Assembly: GCF_014207565.1 (NCBI RefSeq)
Contig: NZ_JACHGJ010000005.1
Location: 124,001-188,000 of the forward strand
Direction of reading: 5' to 3'
DNA: 64,000 nt
Source: Spirochaeta isovalerica
GTDB lineage: Bacteria; Spirochaetota; Spirochaetia; DSM-2461
In this document: piece by piece, positions 34,103-42,594 of the stretch
How positions within the stretch are numbered: the first letter of the stretch is position 1
Layout of the letters: every line of letters begins with the position of its first letter
Translations under genes and position numbers: made by a program
The notes under the pieces: model-generated
The model's input: the letters and a program-made list of their open reading frames with translations, nothing else
Database searches by the model: none
Told to the model about the DNA's origin: nothing

Positions 34103-34579
34103 CTATTCGGTGTACTTGGCAACAACCGCCGGCAGCTCATCGGTACTGAGCTTTCCGTAAACATCACCGTTAACCGTGAGAACGGGCGCCAGTCCGCAGC
34201 ATCCGATACAGCGAACCGCTTCCAGTGAAAACTGTCCGTCTTCCGTCGTGCTGTTGACTCCGATGCTGAGCAGGTTTTCCAGTTCCTGAATGAGGTCTTC
34301 TCCCCCTTTCAGGTAACAGGCCGTACCCATACACACGGCAATCTGGTTCTTCCCGGGTTTTTCGAGTTTGAAAAAATGGTAGAAAGTGATAACTCCGTAG
34401 ATTTTCGCGAGGGGAACATCAAGCATGCGCCCCAGTTCAATGGCAATAGTCCTCGGTATAAAACCGTACTCTTCCTGTGTTTTGTGAAGAATCATGATAA
34501 GATTTCCCGGCTTATCTCTCCATTCTTCCACAAAGGCTGCCAGAGCATCAGTAATCTTATACTCTTCAGTAGTCTGCAT
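34103..34579 (-). CDS. hydC: Hydrogenase NuoE-like 2Fe-2S subunit (HydC)
   Basis: 158 residues with the NuoE/HydC fold: an N-terminal helical bundle (LIMILHKTQEEYGFIPRTIA, about 28-47) and a thioredoxin-like 2Fe-2S domain with ligands in CMGTACYLKG (about 84-93) and CIGCCGLAP (about 120-128). It should complete the trimeric hydrogenase with HydA and HydB. First gene of the operon, with a strong SD (GGGAGG) and a clear promoter. Confidence 0.94.
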   Translation of the reverse strand: MQTTEEYKITDALAAFVEEWRDKPGNLIMILHKTQEEYGFIPRTIAIELGRMLDVPLAKIYGVITFYHFFKLEKPGKNQIAVCMGTACYLKGGEDLIQELENLLSIGVNSTTEDGQFSLEAVRCIGCCGLAPVLTVNGDVYGKLSTDELPAVVAKYTE

Positions 34580-34616
34580 GGAACCTCCCTAAAGTCCTTT
34601 TTGTAATAGTGAGCAA

Positions 34617-34645
34617 ATAGTAAGTTGATTCGATAAATTTTTCAA
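34617..34645 (-). promoter_or_regulatory. Hydrogenase operon promoter
   Basis: On the minus strand: TTGAAA (34640-34645), 17-nt spacer, TACTAT (34617-34622). The leader is about 30 nt and contains the GGGAGG SD of hydC. Confidence 0.75.
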
Positions 34646-34682
34646 GAATAAATCCTGCAATTATATAAAAGTTTATCAATTG

Positions 34683-34711
34683 TTTACATTTTTTCCTCCC
34701 GGTGGTATTAT
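34683..34711 (+). promoter_or_regulatory. Divergent promoter of the DRTGG/PHP gene pair
   Basis: TTTACA (34683-34688), 17-nt spacer, TATTAT (34706-34711). The predicted start at about 34718 lies downstream of the ATG at 34715 but upstream of the SD and GTG at 34739. The two divergent -35 boxes are about 37 bp apart, so one regulator could act on both. Confidence 0.7.
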
Positions 34712-34738
34712 TTGATGCCCGGGATGAGGAGAAATGAA

Positions 34739-35074
34739 GTGAAGCTGAAGAGCATTAATCAAATTTTAGGTTATGAGACGATTGTTGAAAATAGCAAAAA
34801 TGATTTTTTTTCCAATGCGTATACTTCTGATCTTTTAAGCGATGTCATGGGCAATGCACCGGCTGATTCTGTACTGATAACTATACAGGCCCACAAGAAT
34901 ACCATTGCTGTAGCCACCCTTGCGGAAATAAGGGCCATTATTCTCTGCAACGGCCGGACGGCGCCGGACGATATGATCGAAGCCGCCGCCGGTGAAAACA
35001 TCTCCATTTACAGAACTGATGACAATCAATATGAAGCGTCCTGGAAAATAAAAGGACTGCTCGACGGGGAATGA
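34739..35074 (+). CDS. DRTGG-domain-like protein of the hydrogenase locus
   Basis: About 111 residues. The sequence (TSDLLSDVMGNAPADSVLIT, NTIAVATLAEIRAIILCNGR, PDDMIEAAAGENISIYRT) follows the DRTGG-domain pattern seen in small stand-alone proteins next to bacterial hydrogenases. Start chosen at GTG 34739, because SD GAGGAGA (34725-34731) is 7 nt upstream and the predicted transcript start is about 34718. In-frame ATG codons at 34715 and 34724 are possible but fit the promoter less well. It overlaps the PHP gene by 4 nt. Confidence 0.75.
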   Translation: MKLKSINQILGYETIVENSKNDFFSNAYTSDLLSDVMGNAPADSVLITIQAHKNTIAVATLAEIRAIILCNGRTAPDDMIEAAAGENISIYRTDDNQYEASWKIKGLLDGE

Positions 35075-35787
35075 TCCTGAAATGCGACCTCCATATCCAT
35101 TCCTGTCTCAGTCCCTGCGGATCTCTGGAAATGTCCCCTTCGGAAATAGTGAAGACCGCCCTGGAAAAGGGTCTTGATGTTATCGCCGTGGCTGACCACA
35201 ACACGGCGCTCAACAGTCCGGCCATTGAAAAGTTATGCCGGGGAACGGCTCTGACGCCTCTCTTCGCCATTGAAGCGACCAGTTCCGAAGAATTTCATTC
35301 GCTTTGCCTTTTCCCCACAGCGGAAAGGGCTGTCAGTTTCGGGCAGATGCTCTATGAAAACCTGGTTTCTCTGCCTAATAATCCGGAAAAATTCGGAGAT
35401 CAGGTTTATGTCGATGAAAATGATAATATTCTTGGAGAACTGGAGAAATATCTGACAGGAGGAGCTGTAAGCTTTTCCAGCGACCGTCTTCTGGAACTGG
35501 TACACAGAGAAGGCGGCCTGTTCATTCCCGCCCATATTGACCGCGCTGCTTTCAGCCTGACCAGCCAGTTGGGATTTATTCCCCCCGACCCCTATGATGC
35601 CCTCGAAATCACAAACTGGCCTCCGCCCGAAGGGGTGGGAAACCTGCCGCTTATCTGCGACTCAGATGCCCACTACCCCGAGGATATGGGCAAAAGGTTT
35701 TTCTATCTGGAAAGCCCCGATAAAACGGCTGAAGCCATTCTCCTGGCGATAAAACAGGGCCGGACCAGATTATCCATCGCCAAATAA
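35071..35787 (+). CDS. PHP-domain metal-dependent phosphoesterase-like protein
   Basis: 238 residues. The PHP motifs are present: motif 1 CDLHIHSCLSPCG (about 5-17), motif 2 VADHNTALN (about 40), IPAHIDRAAFS (about 151) and CDSDAHYPEDMG (about 192). This implies a polynuclear metal site that cleaves a phosphoester. Target unknown. Overlap with the DRTGG-like gene (ATGA) and the divergent hydrogenase promoter tie it to the hydrogenase locus; the same neighbourhood occurs in clostridial and other anaerobic hydrogenase loci. The Cys residues in the first motif (HSCLSPCG) are a notable feature. Confidence 0.88.
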   Translation: MILKCDLHIHSCLSPCGSLEMSPSEIVKTALEKGLDVIAVADHNTALNSPAIEKLCRGTALTPLFAIEATSSEEFHSLCLFPTAERAVSFGQMLYENLVSLPNNPEKFGDQVYVDENDNILGELEKYLTGGAVSFSSDRLLELVHREGGLFIPAHIDRAAFSLTSQLGFIPPDPYDALEITNWPPPEGVGNLPLICDSDAHYPEDMGKRFFYLESPDKTAEAILLAIKQGRTRLSIAK

Positions 35788-35858
35788 ATGTCCCTTCTTC
35801 CCCTGCAGCGCAGGAAAAAAGAAAAAATATTGTTTTTGATATTTTTTTGCCATATATT

Positions 35859-35887
35859 TTGACAGTTAGTTATTAAAAACTTGTTAT
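35859..35887 (+). promoter_or_regulatory. Promoter of the 35964 lipoprotein gene
   Basis: Consensus TTGACA (35859-35864), 17-nt spacer, TGTTAT (35882-35887), in an A+T-rich gap. The leader of about 70 nt contains an SD (AAGGAGA) before the ATG. Confidence 0.65.
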
Positions 35888-35963
35888 AAAGTTTGAATCC
35901 TGTTACCGGCAGCATTAAAATATACAAGGTAGCAGAGTTAAAAACTCATTAAGGAGACTGAAA

Positions 35964-36545
35964 ATGAAAAGAACAGGAATTGCACTTTCAATTCTTACAA
36001 TTTTAATGGTGATTGCTTCATGCGCTTCTTCAGCACCTGTCGCACAGGTCGAGGAGCCACCGGAAAGAAGAGATCTTCCTCAATTCTTCCTCAATCCTCC
36101 CATGTATGAAGATCAGATCGTCGGTCTGGGAATGGCGAAAATGTCCAGTGACAATGTTTCCCGGCAGACAGCCGTTATGAGAGCCAGAACTGATATCGCT
36201 TTCCAGATGGATACGCGGGTGGAAGCCATGATGACAGACTACTTCCAGGAAGCGGGATCGGGTGATGAGACACAGGCTATCCAGTTTGTTGAATCCATTT
36301 CCAAACAGATTGCCAATATCGATCTTCAGAACGCCAAGACAGTTGAAGTCTATGCCGCAATGGATGGAACCTGGTACGCCATGGTTACCTATCCCATACG
36401 CCAGCTTGTAACAGAAGTGGGCAACCTCTTCGAAAGAAACGAAACAGCGGCTTTCGCCGAGTTCAAAGCCGATGAAGCTGCCAGGAGACTGGAAGCATCA
36501 CTGGAAGACAAACCCCTCGTCTCTACAGTTAACGAAGAAATGTAA
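35964..36545 (+). CDS. LPP20-like lipoprotein
   Basis: 193 residues. Signal with lipobox VIASC (Cys20). The mature part has the LPP20-type arrangement: PQFFLNPPMYEDQIVGLGMA (about 41-60), then a helix with RQTAVMRARTDIAFQM, and a strand with DGTWYAMVTYP. Expected to be a membrane-anchored periplasmic lipoprotein of unknown role. Strong SD, own promoter and own terminator. A related but larger lipoprotein follows, and another LPP20-like protein lies at 51236. Confidence 0.78.
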   Translation: MKRTGIALSILTILMVIASCASSAPVAQVEEPPERRDLPQFFLNPPMYEDQIVGLGMAKMSSDNVSRQTAVMRARTDIAFQMDTRVEAMMTDYFQEAGSGDETQAIQFVESISKQIANIDLQNAKTVEVYAAMDGTWYAMVTYPIRQLVTEVGNLFERNETAAFAEFKADEAARRLEASLEDKPLVSTVNEEM

Positions 36546-36570
36546 TCGGGTTTTTTCATTTTGTAATACA

Positions 36571-36602
36571 ACAGGTATGGCTACTCCATACCTGTTTTTT
36601 TT
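36571..36602 (+). terminator. Terminator after the first LPP20-like gene
   Basis: A perfect 10-bp stem (ACAGGTATGG / CCATACCTGT), 5-nt loop, then eight T residues. Confidence 0.92.
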
Positions 36603-36614
36603 CGGAGCATAAAC

Positions 36615-37436
36615 ATGAAAAAGGATTTCCTGCCTTTGCTGATCATTTTTCTCATTCTGAGTCAGTCAGGATGTTTAACCCGGCCGCCCGTTACTGCGGT
36701 AGAGATTTCTGATGAAGATATGGGTCATCATGAAGATTCGACACCGTCTCTTAAAGATTTATCCTATGACACATCCCCTCTGGAGGGGGAATTCCGCATA
36801 GCCGCATTGGCGCCGAGATTCCAGTTACCGGAAGACGAGACGAGATATGCCCTCGCCAACGCGGGTCGGCAGATGTCCATATACAATGGAGCCCGCGTCA
36901 GATTCGCCAAGATTATGGATCAGAATGTCATCGGAACCGTGCAGGATCAGAAAGTCGATGTACTTTACGACCGGGACATGGCTCTGTCATACATAGAGGA
37001 TATGACCGTTATTGGTGAAACCCGCGACCCCGATGCCTATGCGGCTCTTGTTTCCCTGAAGGGAGACACTCCGGAAAACTTGCCTCAAACAGAGCTGATA
37101 CCCGGTGTCAGACCTTCATGGATAAACTCTCCCCCTGAAAGCGGCCAGTATATTTTTGGTGTGGGAGTCAGCGGCAGGCGGAGATCAGTCTTCGAATCTT
37201 TCTATCAGGCGGATAATCTTGCCATGGCGGAAATCGCGGCTTTTATAGAGACATCAATCTATTCGGGGATCGCCAATATTGAGCGCACCGGTGAAAGCTA
37301 TAATGAGTCTACGACATCTTCCCAGACGGTAAACTTGTCCGATGTCTATATTGAGGGGATGATTGTTATCAGCCGCTGGCGCGAAGCGGACAACAGTTTC
37401 TTTTATTCGCTGGCTGTAGCTCCAAAACCGGATTGA
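36615..37436 (+). CDS. Lipoprotein with C-terminal LPP20-like domain
   Basis: 273 residues. Lipobox SQSGC (Cys20). An unrecognised N-terminal region (about 21-160) is followed by an LPP20-like domain from about 165: RPSWINSPPESGQYIFGVGV, a helix with QADNLAMAEIAAFIE, and a final strand with SRWREADNSFFYSLAVAP. It sits directly after the terminator of the preceding LPP20-like gene, with SD GGAG at 36604-36607. Some transcription may be read-through. Confidence 0.72.
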   Translation: MKKDFLPLLIIFLILSQSGCLTRPPVTAVEISDEDMGHHEDSTPSLKDLSYDTSPLEGEFRIAALAPRFQLPEDETRYALANAGRQMSIYNGARVRFAKIMDQNVIGTVQDQKVDVLYDRDMALSYIEDMTVIGETRDPDAYAALVSLKGDTPENLPQTELIPGVRPSWINSPPESGQYIFGVGVSGRRRSVFESFYQADNLAMAEIAAFIETSIYSGIANIERTGESYNESTTSSQTVNLSDVYIEGMIVISRWREADNSFFYSLAVAPKPD

Positions 37437-37440
37437 GTTC

Positions 37441-37468
37441 TTGTATAATCATTTTTCAGGGATATAAT
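37441..37468 (+). promoter_or_regulatory. Promoter, near-leaderless, for the FecR-domain gene
   Basis: TTGTAT (37441-37446), 16-nt spacer, perfect TATAAT (37463-37468), then 9 nt to the ATG at 37478. No SD at normal spacing. Confidence 0.65.
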
Positions 37469-37477
37469 GGTATTATT

Positions 37478-38617
37478 ATGAAAAGAATATTTATAACCTT
37501 GCTATTACTCCTCCTTCTGGCTGCCGGTATTTTCTCTCAGGATATGAACCAGAGAGCTGTCATACTCTATCTGGAGGGATCGGTTGACATAAGCCGGAAC
37601 GGAGACTATCTCGATTGGGCTGACGTCGATATGGGTACGGAAATTGAAAACTACGACCTGATTGAAACAGGAAGCGACGGTTATGTGGAAATAGAAGTTT
37701 CCACACCGGTTTCTCCCGGGGTTACCCTTAAGATCCAGCCGGATACGACGTTTTACTACGATACGAAGAAAGTAAGCGGTTCGACTAAGACCAGTTTCCA
37801 GCTCCTGGCCGGAAGCATGGGGATGAAAGTGCAGAAACTCTATAACGACAGCGAACTGGACATTCAGGTCAACAACAGCGTTATGGGTGTCCGCGGTACA
37901 GAATTCATGGTCACTTCAACGGTTGACGGCTCCACTCTGGTAACGACCACAGAGGGACGGGTTTCCTGTAAAAATGATGCAGGAGAAGAATGGTTTTCCA
38001 CTCCCGGAACAGTTTGCCAGACAACTGATAACGGGCAGTACAGGGAAGTGGCCGTAGCGGTGGACCAGGTTGAATCCTACAGGGTCAACTGGCAGAAAGA
38101 GAGAATCGATATTCTCCGGTCCAATCTCTCTGTCTCCCTCAATCACTACACCGAACTTTACAACAACTATTACAATCGCTTCGACAGAAGCTGGCGCAAC
38201 CTCGAAAGCAAAGATGATATTTTTCAGAAATGGGCCGGATATATCATGAATGGGAACCGCCCCTCCATGTCGGAAGCGGTTCTCAGCAAACAGTCTGTTT
38301 CAAGAGAAATTATGGAACTGCGCTCTGTTCTTCCTATTTTTCAGCATACATTTTATGTACTGGAAGAATTGGGGAAAGCCTATAATGAGGGATACGGTCA
38401 GAATATAAGCAGACAGAGAAAAACCCTTTTGAATCATTATTTCGACAACTACAGGGAAACGCGTAGAAGACTGACGAAATCGCTTTTCTATTTCAGAATT
38501 TACCTTGAGATGGGCAAGAGAATAACCAATTCCGATTACAACACGGAAGGCCTGCTCGACGTAACATCGGGATCCAATATGCTAATGGGGCCTCCGACAC
38601 CGAATGCGCCGTTCTAA
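37478..38617 (+). CDS. FecR-domain periplasmic protein
   Basis: About 379 residues. A signal peptide ends near residue 20 (FSQ). A FecR-like domain at about 25-165 carries AVILYLEGSVDISRNGDYLD, ENYDLIETGSDGYVEIEV, and the hallmark NNSVMGVRGTEFMVTS followed by TTTEGRVSC. The C-terminal half is helical and aromatic-rich (NNYYNRFDRSWRNLE), unknown. Stand-alone FecR-domain proteins without a sigma/TonB partner are common in spirochaetes, where they are thought to be structural or surface proteins. The start at 37478 fits the signal peptide; the reading frame is open further upstream. Confidence 0.82.
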   Translation: MKRIFITLLLLLLLAAGIFSQDMNQRAVILYLEGSVDISRNGDYLDWADVDMGTEIENYDLIETGSDGYVEIEVSTPVSPGVTLKIQPDTTFYYDTKKVSGSTKTSFQLLAGSMGMKVQKLYNDSELDIQVNNSVMGVRGTEFMVTSTVDGSTLVTTTEGRVSCKNDAGEEWFSTPGTVCQTTDNGQYREVAVAVDQVESYRVNWQKERIDILRSNLSVSLNHYTELYNNYYNRFDRSWRNLESKDDIFQKWAGYIMNGNRPSMSEAVLSKQSVSREIMELRSVLPIFQHTFYVLEELGKAYNEGYGQNISRQRKTLLNHYFDNYRETRRRLTKSLFYFRIYLEMGKRITNSDYNTEGLLDVTSGSNMLMGPPTPNAPF

Positions 38618-38620
38618 TGA

Positions 38621-38652
38621 AAAAAAACCGGAGTCAAACCTCCGGTTTTTTT
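38621..38652. terminator. Bidirectional terminator between the FecR and aldo/keto reductase genes
   Basis: A CCGGAG / CTCCGG stem extended by A-runs on the left and T-runs on the right serves both convergent genes. The minus-strand stop overlaps the element. Confidence 0.85.
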
Positions 38653-39595
38653 ATTGATCTGCTTTTTTCGGTCCGAGAAGAAAATCGACAGCATCTGTGA
38701 GAATCGAAGACTCCCGGATATTTGTCGGAGACAGGCTCTTCCCTTTTTCCCGGAACGTGAGAAGCTCTTCTCTCATTCTCTTCCAGTTGGAATTGATCTC
38801 CTCACGGCTATAGTGTTCAAAATGATCCACAGCTGATATGGCCTGATCTATCTGATAGGGCGTGGAAAGCTTCGTGACTATTGTGCTGATATAGTCATTG
38901 GACATGAAAAAATGAATGGAAGCTTCCAGAAAAGTCTGGTTTTCCGACGTGAGGATAAAATCAAAAAGCTCCTGCCGGGATTCAAAAAAATCCGTTCCGA
39001 AGGGATTGAGAACGGCCAGCCCCATGTTATAGCCCGTAAAAGACTGCACCATGTCCTTGTTAAAAAGAAGCCTGATTCCCGAATGCCCCAGAGTGATGCC
39101 CTCGAAAGGGAGGTTCTCTCCCAGACCGGCTATTTCCTGCTTCCCCATATTGGTTGAGATCACAGCATGGCGTATCAATCCCTGATCGATCGCCTTTCTG
39201 ATTCCCGATAGGAGAGAAGCGTCGCCTCCGGCAGTCAGCTGCTCTTCGGAAAAGATTCTCCAGAGCTGATAAAAGTCAATCGTATCCACATCGAGTCTGC
39301 GGAGAGACCCGTCAAGATCGCGAAGCAGATCATCGCCGTTAACGGCCATTGTCCGGGAGGCGAGATTAAAGGGATGTCCCGTTTTTCTCATTTCCACAAT
39401 AGCCTGCGCCAATGCACGCTCTCCTGTTCCGCCGAAGGCAAAGGGAGATGAATCAAAGTAATTCACCCCTTTGTCAAAAGCATGGTAAATGGAGGCGCTG
39501 TATTTGGACAGTTCTTTTTCATCGTAAAAAGCCGTTGTGGATATTCCGAGAACCGAAACCATCCTGCCTGTCGCGCCGTAAGGTCTGAACTGCAT
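38651..39595 (-). CDS. Aldo/keto reductase-family protein with degenerate catalytic residues
   Basis: 314 residues with the AKR barrel pattern (YGATGRMVSVLGIST, DKGVNYFDSSPFAFG, LDGSLRRLDVDTIDFYQLW, IRKAIDQGLIRHAVIST). The usual Asp-Tyr-Lys-His tetrad is largely lost: Asp48 remains, the Tyr segment reads FAFG with no Tyr, the Lys position is Arg81 (LASRT), and the His position is Trp112 (YQLWR). It may be a pseudo-enzyme or use different chemistry. It starts 9 nt after the ychF stop with an AGGA SD, so it is in an operon with ychF. Confidence 0.8.
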   Translation of the reverse strand: MQFRPYGATGRMVSVLGISTTAFYDEKELSKYSASIYHAFDKGVNYFDSSPFAFGGTGERALAQAIVEMRKTGHPFNLASRTMAVNGDDLLRDLDGSLRRLDVDTIDFYQLWRIFSEEQLTAGGDASLLSGIRKAIDQGLIRHAVISTNMGKQEIAGLGENLPFEGITLGHSGIRLLFNKDMVQSFTGYNMGLAVLNPFGTDFFESRQELFDFILTSENQTFLEASIHFFMSNDYISTIVTKLSTPYQIDQAISAVDHFEHYSREEINSNWKRMREELLTFREKGKSLSPTNIRESSILTDAVDFLLGPKKADQ

Positions 39596-39603
39596 AACCG
39601 TTC

Positions 39604-40713
39604 CTAAACGTTGAATTTGAAGTGCATAACATCGCCGTCCTGCACAACATATTCCTTTCCTTCGATTCGGAGTTTACCGGCAGCCTTGATCTTCTGCTCC
39701 GTTCCTTCCTGAAAGAGATCGTCACAGTGAAAAACTTCAGCTTTGATAAAGCCTCTTTCAAAGTCTGAGTGGATCACTCCGGCGGCCTGAGGAGCCTTGA
39801 AACCTTCATGGAAGGTCCAGGCGCGGTCTTCCGTCTCACCGACCGTGAAAAAAGTACGGAGCCCCAGTTCAGTATAAGCCGTGCTTATCAATTTCGAAAG
39901 ACCTGACTCTTCCAGACCGGCCTCTTGGAGAAAAACGGCTCTCTCTTCATCATCATCGAGCGATGCGATATCGGCTTCCAGGCGGCCGCAGAGGACGATG
40001 GCCTGGGTCTGTTCCTTTTCAGCGATCTCTTTTACGGCTCTGACATAATCCGATTCGCCGTCAAGACCCTCTTCATCGACGTTACAGACAAAAATCTGCT
40101 TCTTCTGTGTAATGAGATGAAGATCGTATATGAGGCTAAGTTCATCGTCAGTCAGTCCCATGGAGCGAACGGATTCGCCGTTTTCCAGATGCTCTTTCAA
40201 TCTTTCAAGAAGCGGAGCCATGGCAAGGGCTTTCTTCCTGACATCCTTATCGCCGCTTCTGGTAAACCGCTCGTTTTTCTGGATTCTGTTTTCCACTGTG
40301 GCCAGATCGGCAAATGCCAGCTCGATATTGATTGTTTCAATATCTCCGGCCGGATCGATTTTATTATTAACATGAATGATGTCGTCATTCTCAAAACAGC
40401 GGACCACATGGACAATCATGCCCACTTCGCGGATATTGGCCAGAAATTTGTTCCCCAGCCCCTCGCCTTTCGAAGCGCCTTTAACGAGACCGGCTATATC
40501 GACAAACTCAACAATAGCGGGAACGATTTTCTTCGTTGGCACGAGCTCCACGATTTTATCCAGCCTCTTATCCGGTACATTAACAATTCCCACATTGGGA
40601 TCTATTGTACAGAAAGGATAATTTGCCGCTTCGGCGGGAGCGGAAGTTAATGCCGAAAAGATAGTCGACTTACCAACATTGGGAAGCCCGACTATACCGC
40701 AATTCAAACCCAT
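39604..40713 (-). CDS. ychF: Redox-regulated ribosome-associated ATPase/GTPase YchF
   Basis: 369 residues. OBG-family P-loop [14 protein letters not shown] (about 8-21), switch and G3 region [21 protein letters not shown] (split, about 68-88), and a C-terminal TGS domain (about 280-369, [19 protein letters not shown], then [16 protein letters not shown]). Normal length. YchF proteins generally prefer ATP over GTP. SD AAGGAA before the ATG. Confidence 0.97.
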   Translation of the reverse strand: MGLNCGIVGLPNVGKSTIFSALTSAPAEAANYPFCTIDPNVGIVNVPDKRLDKIVELVPTKKIVPAIVEFVDIAGLVKGASKGEGLGNKFLANIREVGMIVHVVRCFENDDIIHVNNKIDPAGDIETINIELAFADLATVENRIQKNERFTRSGDKDVRKKALAMAPLLERLKEHLENGESVRSMGLTDDELSLIYDLHLITQKKQIFVCNVDEEGLDGESDYVRAVKEIAEKEQTQAIVLCGRLEADIASLDDDEERAVFLQEAGLEESGLSKLISTAYTELGLRTFFTVGETEDRAWTFHEGFKAPQAAGVIHSDFERGFIKAEVFHCDDLFQEGTEQKIKAAGKLRIEGKEYVVQDGDVMHFKFNV

Positions 40714-40797
40714 ATATATTCCTTTTTCAATCTTTCAATTCAGTTTCAGGCGATACTAACACAAAACAGCCGCCGGAGAAAACAGAGAGGTACCGGA

Positions 40798-40980
40798 TCA
40801 GTCCCGAATTCTTTTCGATTTTACAAAAGAGGGGCAGTCCCTTCCGGTATTTTTTTTAACTTCCACCGATGGAAACTGAACAGACTTTATACCGAACATC
40901 TTGCATCCACGGGGAAAAGACAGGTCCCAGGTAACGTAATAATGTTCACACTGCAAACAATTGGGAGCCCTACTGGCCAT
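40798..40980 (-). CDS. Small cysteine-rich (zinc-ribbon-like) protein
   Basis: 60 residues. The Cys pattern NCLQCEHYYVTWD, then FPRGCKMFGIKS, then TGRDCPSF gives four Cys that could bind one metal ion. I recall a small bacterial family with this C-x2-CxHY-x2-TWD, PRGCK, SGxxC layout and no known function. The ATG overlaps the end of the upstream 521-residue gene in another frame (ATGGCCAGTAG), so it is translationally coupled to it. Extension to a start further upstream is unlikely, because that part overlaps the upstream coding sequence. Confidence 0.7.
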   Translation of the reverse strand: MASRAPNCLQCEHYYVTWDLSFPRGCKMFGIKSVQFPSVEVKKNTGRDCPSFVKSKRIRD

Positions 40981-42535
40981 CGACATTCTTGACATATCCC
41001 TGGAGTAGCTGAACGAGATAGTAAATCTGCTTGTAGTGTTTTGAAATTTCCTGCTCGATACTGAAATCGGCGTGGGCTTCAAGCTCCTTCCAGTTAACGA
41101 CCACTTCGCCCGTGTTCCTTTTGTAATCGCTAAGGGCGTTCTTCAGATTCTTTCCAATATTGATCAGGCCGTTGGCGGAACGGTTCAGAATATCCCGGGC
41201 CTGATTGTTCACATCTTCGAGGGTCGTGACAAGGGCGTTCATGGCAAGAGAATCGCGATCCGCGGTCCGTATGGATTTTTTAATTCTGCTGCCGTAAGGT
41301 CCATCATCGCTGATAGATTCATCAAAGGCGAGCAGTTCGTCGGATAGAGCCATCAGCTCATGGAAAGTTTCGGAAAACTGCTGGGAGAGAAGATTTGTCG
41401 TCCATTTCCCCTGGATCAGCAGAAGATCGACAACTTTTCTTGTATGGGTTTTAAAATAATCGAGAAAATAAGCTTTCAGACAGTTAATCGGCTCTACGTA
41501 TATAAAACCGCCCATAACTTTTTTCTGAAAAGTCAGATTGGCTTTCTCCGTATAGTATTTGGTCCGGAATATATCGGTCCGGTTGAAAACGGCCATGAGT
41601 AAGGAATCGATTTTGCGGGCTTTCTTTTCATTCATGATCCCCTTCATCGTCTCTTCAGCTTTCTTGCGGATCTCATTGAGATAGGGTTCGACAATCTCCT
41701 GCTGGGATTTCGATATTTTAACCGAATAATAAGGATCTTCATCGAGGTGCTTTATCAGCAGATCGAGAAAACCGGATTTCTGGAAATCTTTTTTCCTCTG
41801 AAGTACTTTTTTCCAGCCCGGCAGGCTGATAATATCTATATTCCGGTAGGTTTTGAGGATTTTGAATATGGTTTCCCAATCAACAGAATCGTCAATCAGA
41901 GGAAGAAGGACATTGAAATCCTTCAGGTCCTCGAGAATATACTCTCCGCTTATTTCATCAAACTTGGGAATGTACTGGAATTCCCTTTCCGGCATACCGG
42001 AGTCGAATTTCTTCAGAAGAAAGAAATAATCGTAATTTATGAAATCCTGAAAGAACAGGAGATTCGTATAGAGTATATTGATGTTTTTGACTAGATTCAT
42101 ATCAAAAAGGGAGAAAAGCTGAACAAGTTCCTCTTTCACCATGGGGACGAGTTCTTTAATTTCGATAGACTCCCCTCTTATACGCAAGGATTCTTCGCTG
42201 AGGTTATCCAGAAGTTCCAGCTGTTTCTCGTTCATGAAATTGACGATGAAAGCCTTTTTCAGGACTCCCGATTTATTTATATTTTCCAGAAACACCTGAG
42301 CCGGTCCGACGACCTGATAGATTTCATGGAACATTTTCGCCAGAGAGGGCTGAACAGAATCGCCCCTGAGCTTAAAATATTTACTGTGTTTTTTCAGTTC
42401 CTTGCGGATATCTTTGAGCAATCTTTTCTTTTCCCGGTCAGGGTCGTTGTTGCCGAAAAGAATGTTAATGATCTTTTGAAAAAAACCCGCCGCGTCGCTG
42501 TCATCATTCTGTAGAGAAAGATTGTCATTACTCAT
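40970..42535 (-). CDS. Conserved spirochaete hypothetical protein (DUF5312-like)
   Basis: 521 residues, soluble and mostly helical, with a charged N-terminal region (PDREKKRLLKDIRKELKKHS, about 30-50) and C-terminal helical repeats. It resembles the DUF5312 proteins I associate with treponemes and other spirochaetes; function unknown. The start is placed at the ATG giving MSNDNLSLQND; an in-frame start 12 codons upstream gives a sequence of no family character. TATACT lies 11 nt before the chosen ATG on the minus strand, and there is no SD. Divergent from the queG-like gene. Confidence 0.72.
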   Translation of the reverse strand: MSNDNLSLQNDDSDAAGFFQKIINILFGNNDPDREKKRLLKDIRKELKKHSKYFKLRGDSVQPSLAKMFHEIYQVVGPAQVFLENINKSGVLKKAFIVNFMNEKQLELLDNLSEESLRIRGESIEIKELVPMVKEELVQLFSLFDMNLVKNINILYTNLLFFQDFINYDYFFLLKKFDSGMPEREFQYIPKFDEISGEYILEDLKDFNVLLPLIDDSVDWETIFKILKTYRNIDIISLPGWKKVLQRKKDFQKSGFLDLLIKHLDEDPYYSVKISKSQQEIVEPYLNEIRKKAEETMKGIMNEKKARKIDSLLMAVFNRTDIFRTKYYTEKANLTFQKKVMGGFIYVEPINCLKAYFLDYFKTHTRKVVDLLLIQGKWTTNLLSQQFSETFHELMALSDELLAFDESISDDGPYGSRIKKSIRTADRDSLAMNALVTTLEDVNNQARDILNRSANGLINIGKNLKNALSDYKRNTGEVVVNWKELEAHADFSIEQEISKHYKQIYYLVQLLQGYVKNVDGQ

Positions 42536-42556
42536 AGAATAAATGTAGTATAAAAC

Positions 42557-42584
42557 TTGATAAGCAGTCAATTAAAACTATAAA
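42557..42584 (+). promoter_or_regulatory. Promoter, near-leaderless, for the queG-like gene
   Basis: TTGATA (42557-42562), 16-nt spacer, TATAAA (42579-42584), and 10 nt to the ATG at 42595. The minus-strand TATACT of the divergent gene overlaps this region. Confidence 0.5.
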
Positions 42585-42594
42585 CGGGCTGAAA

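Noticed and set aside
34671-34690. Possible Rex (NADH/NAD) operator between the divergent hydrogenase promoters
   Set aside because: The TTTATCAATTGTTTACA stretch is A+T-rich and suggestive, but its two halves do not form the TTGTTAA-N4-TTAACAA dyad; only the central CAATTG is symmetrical.
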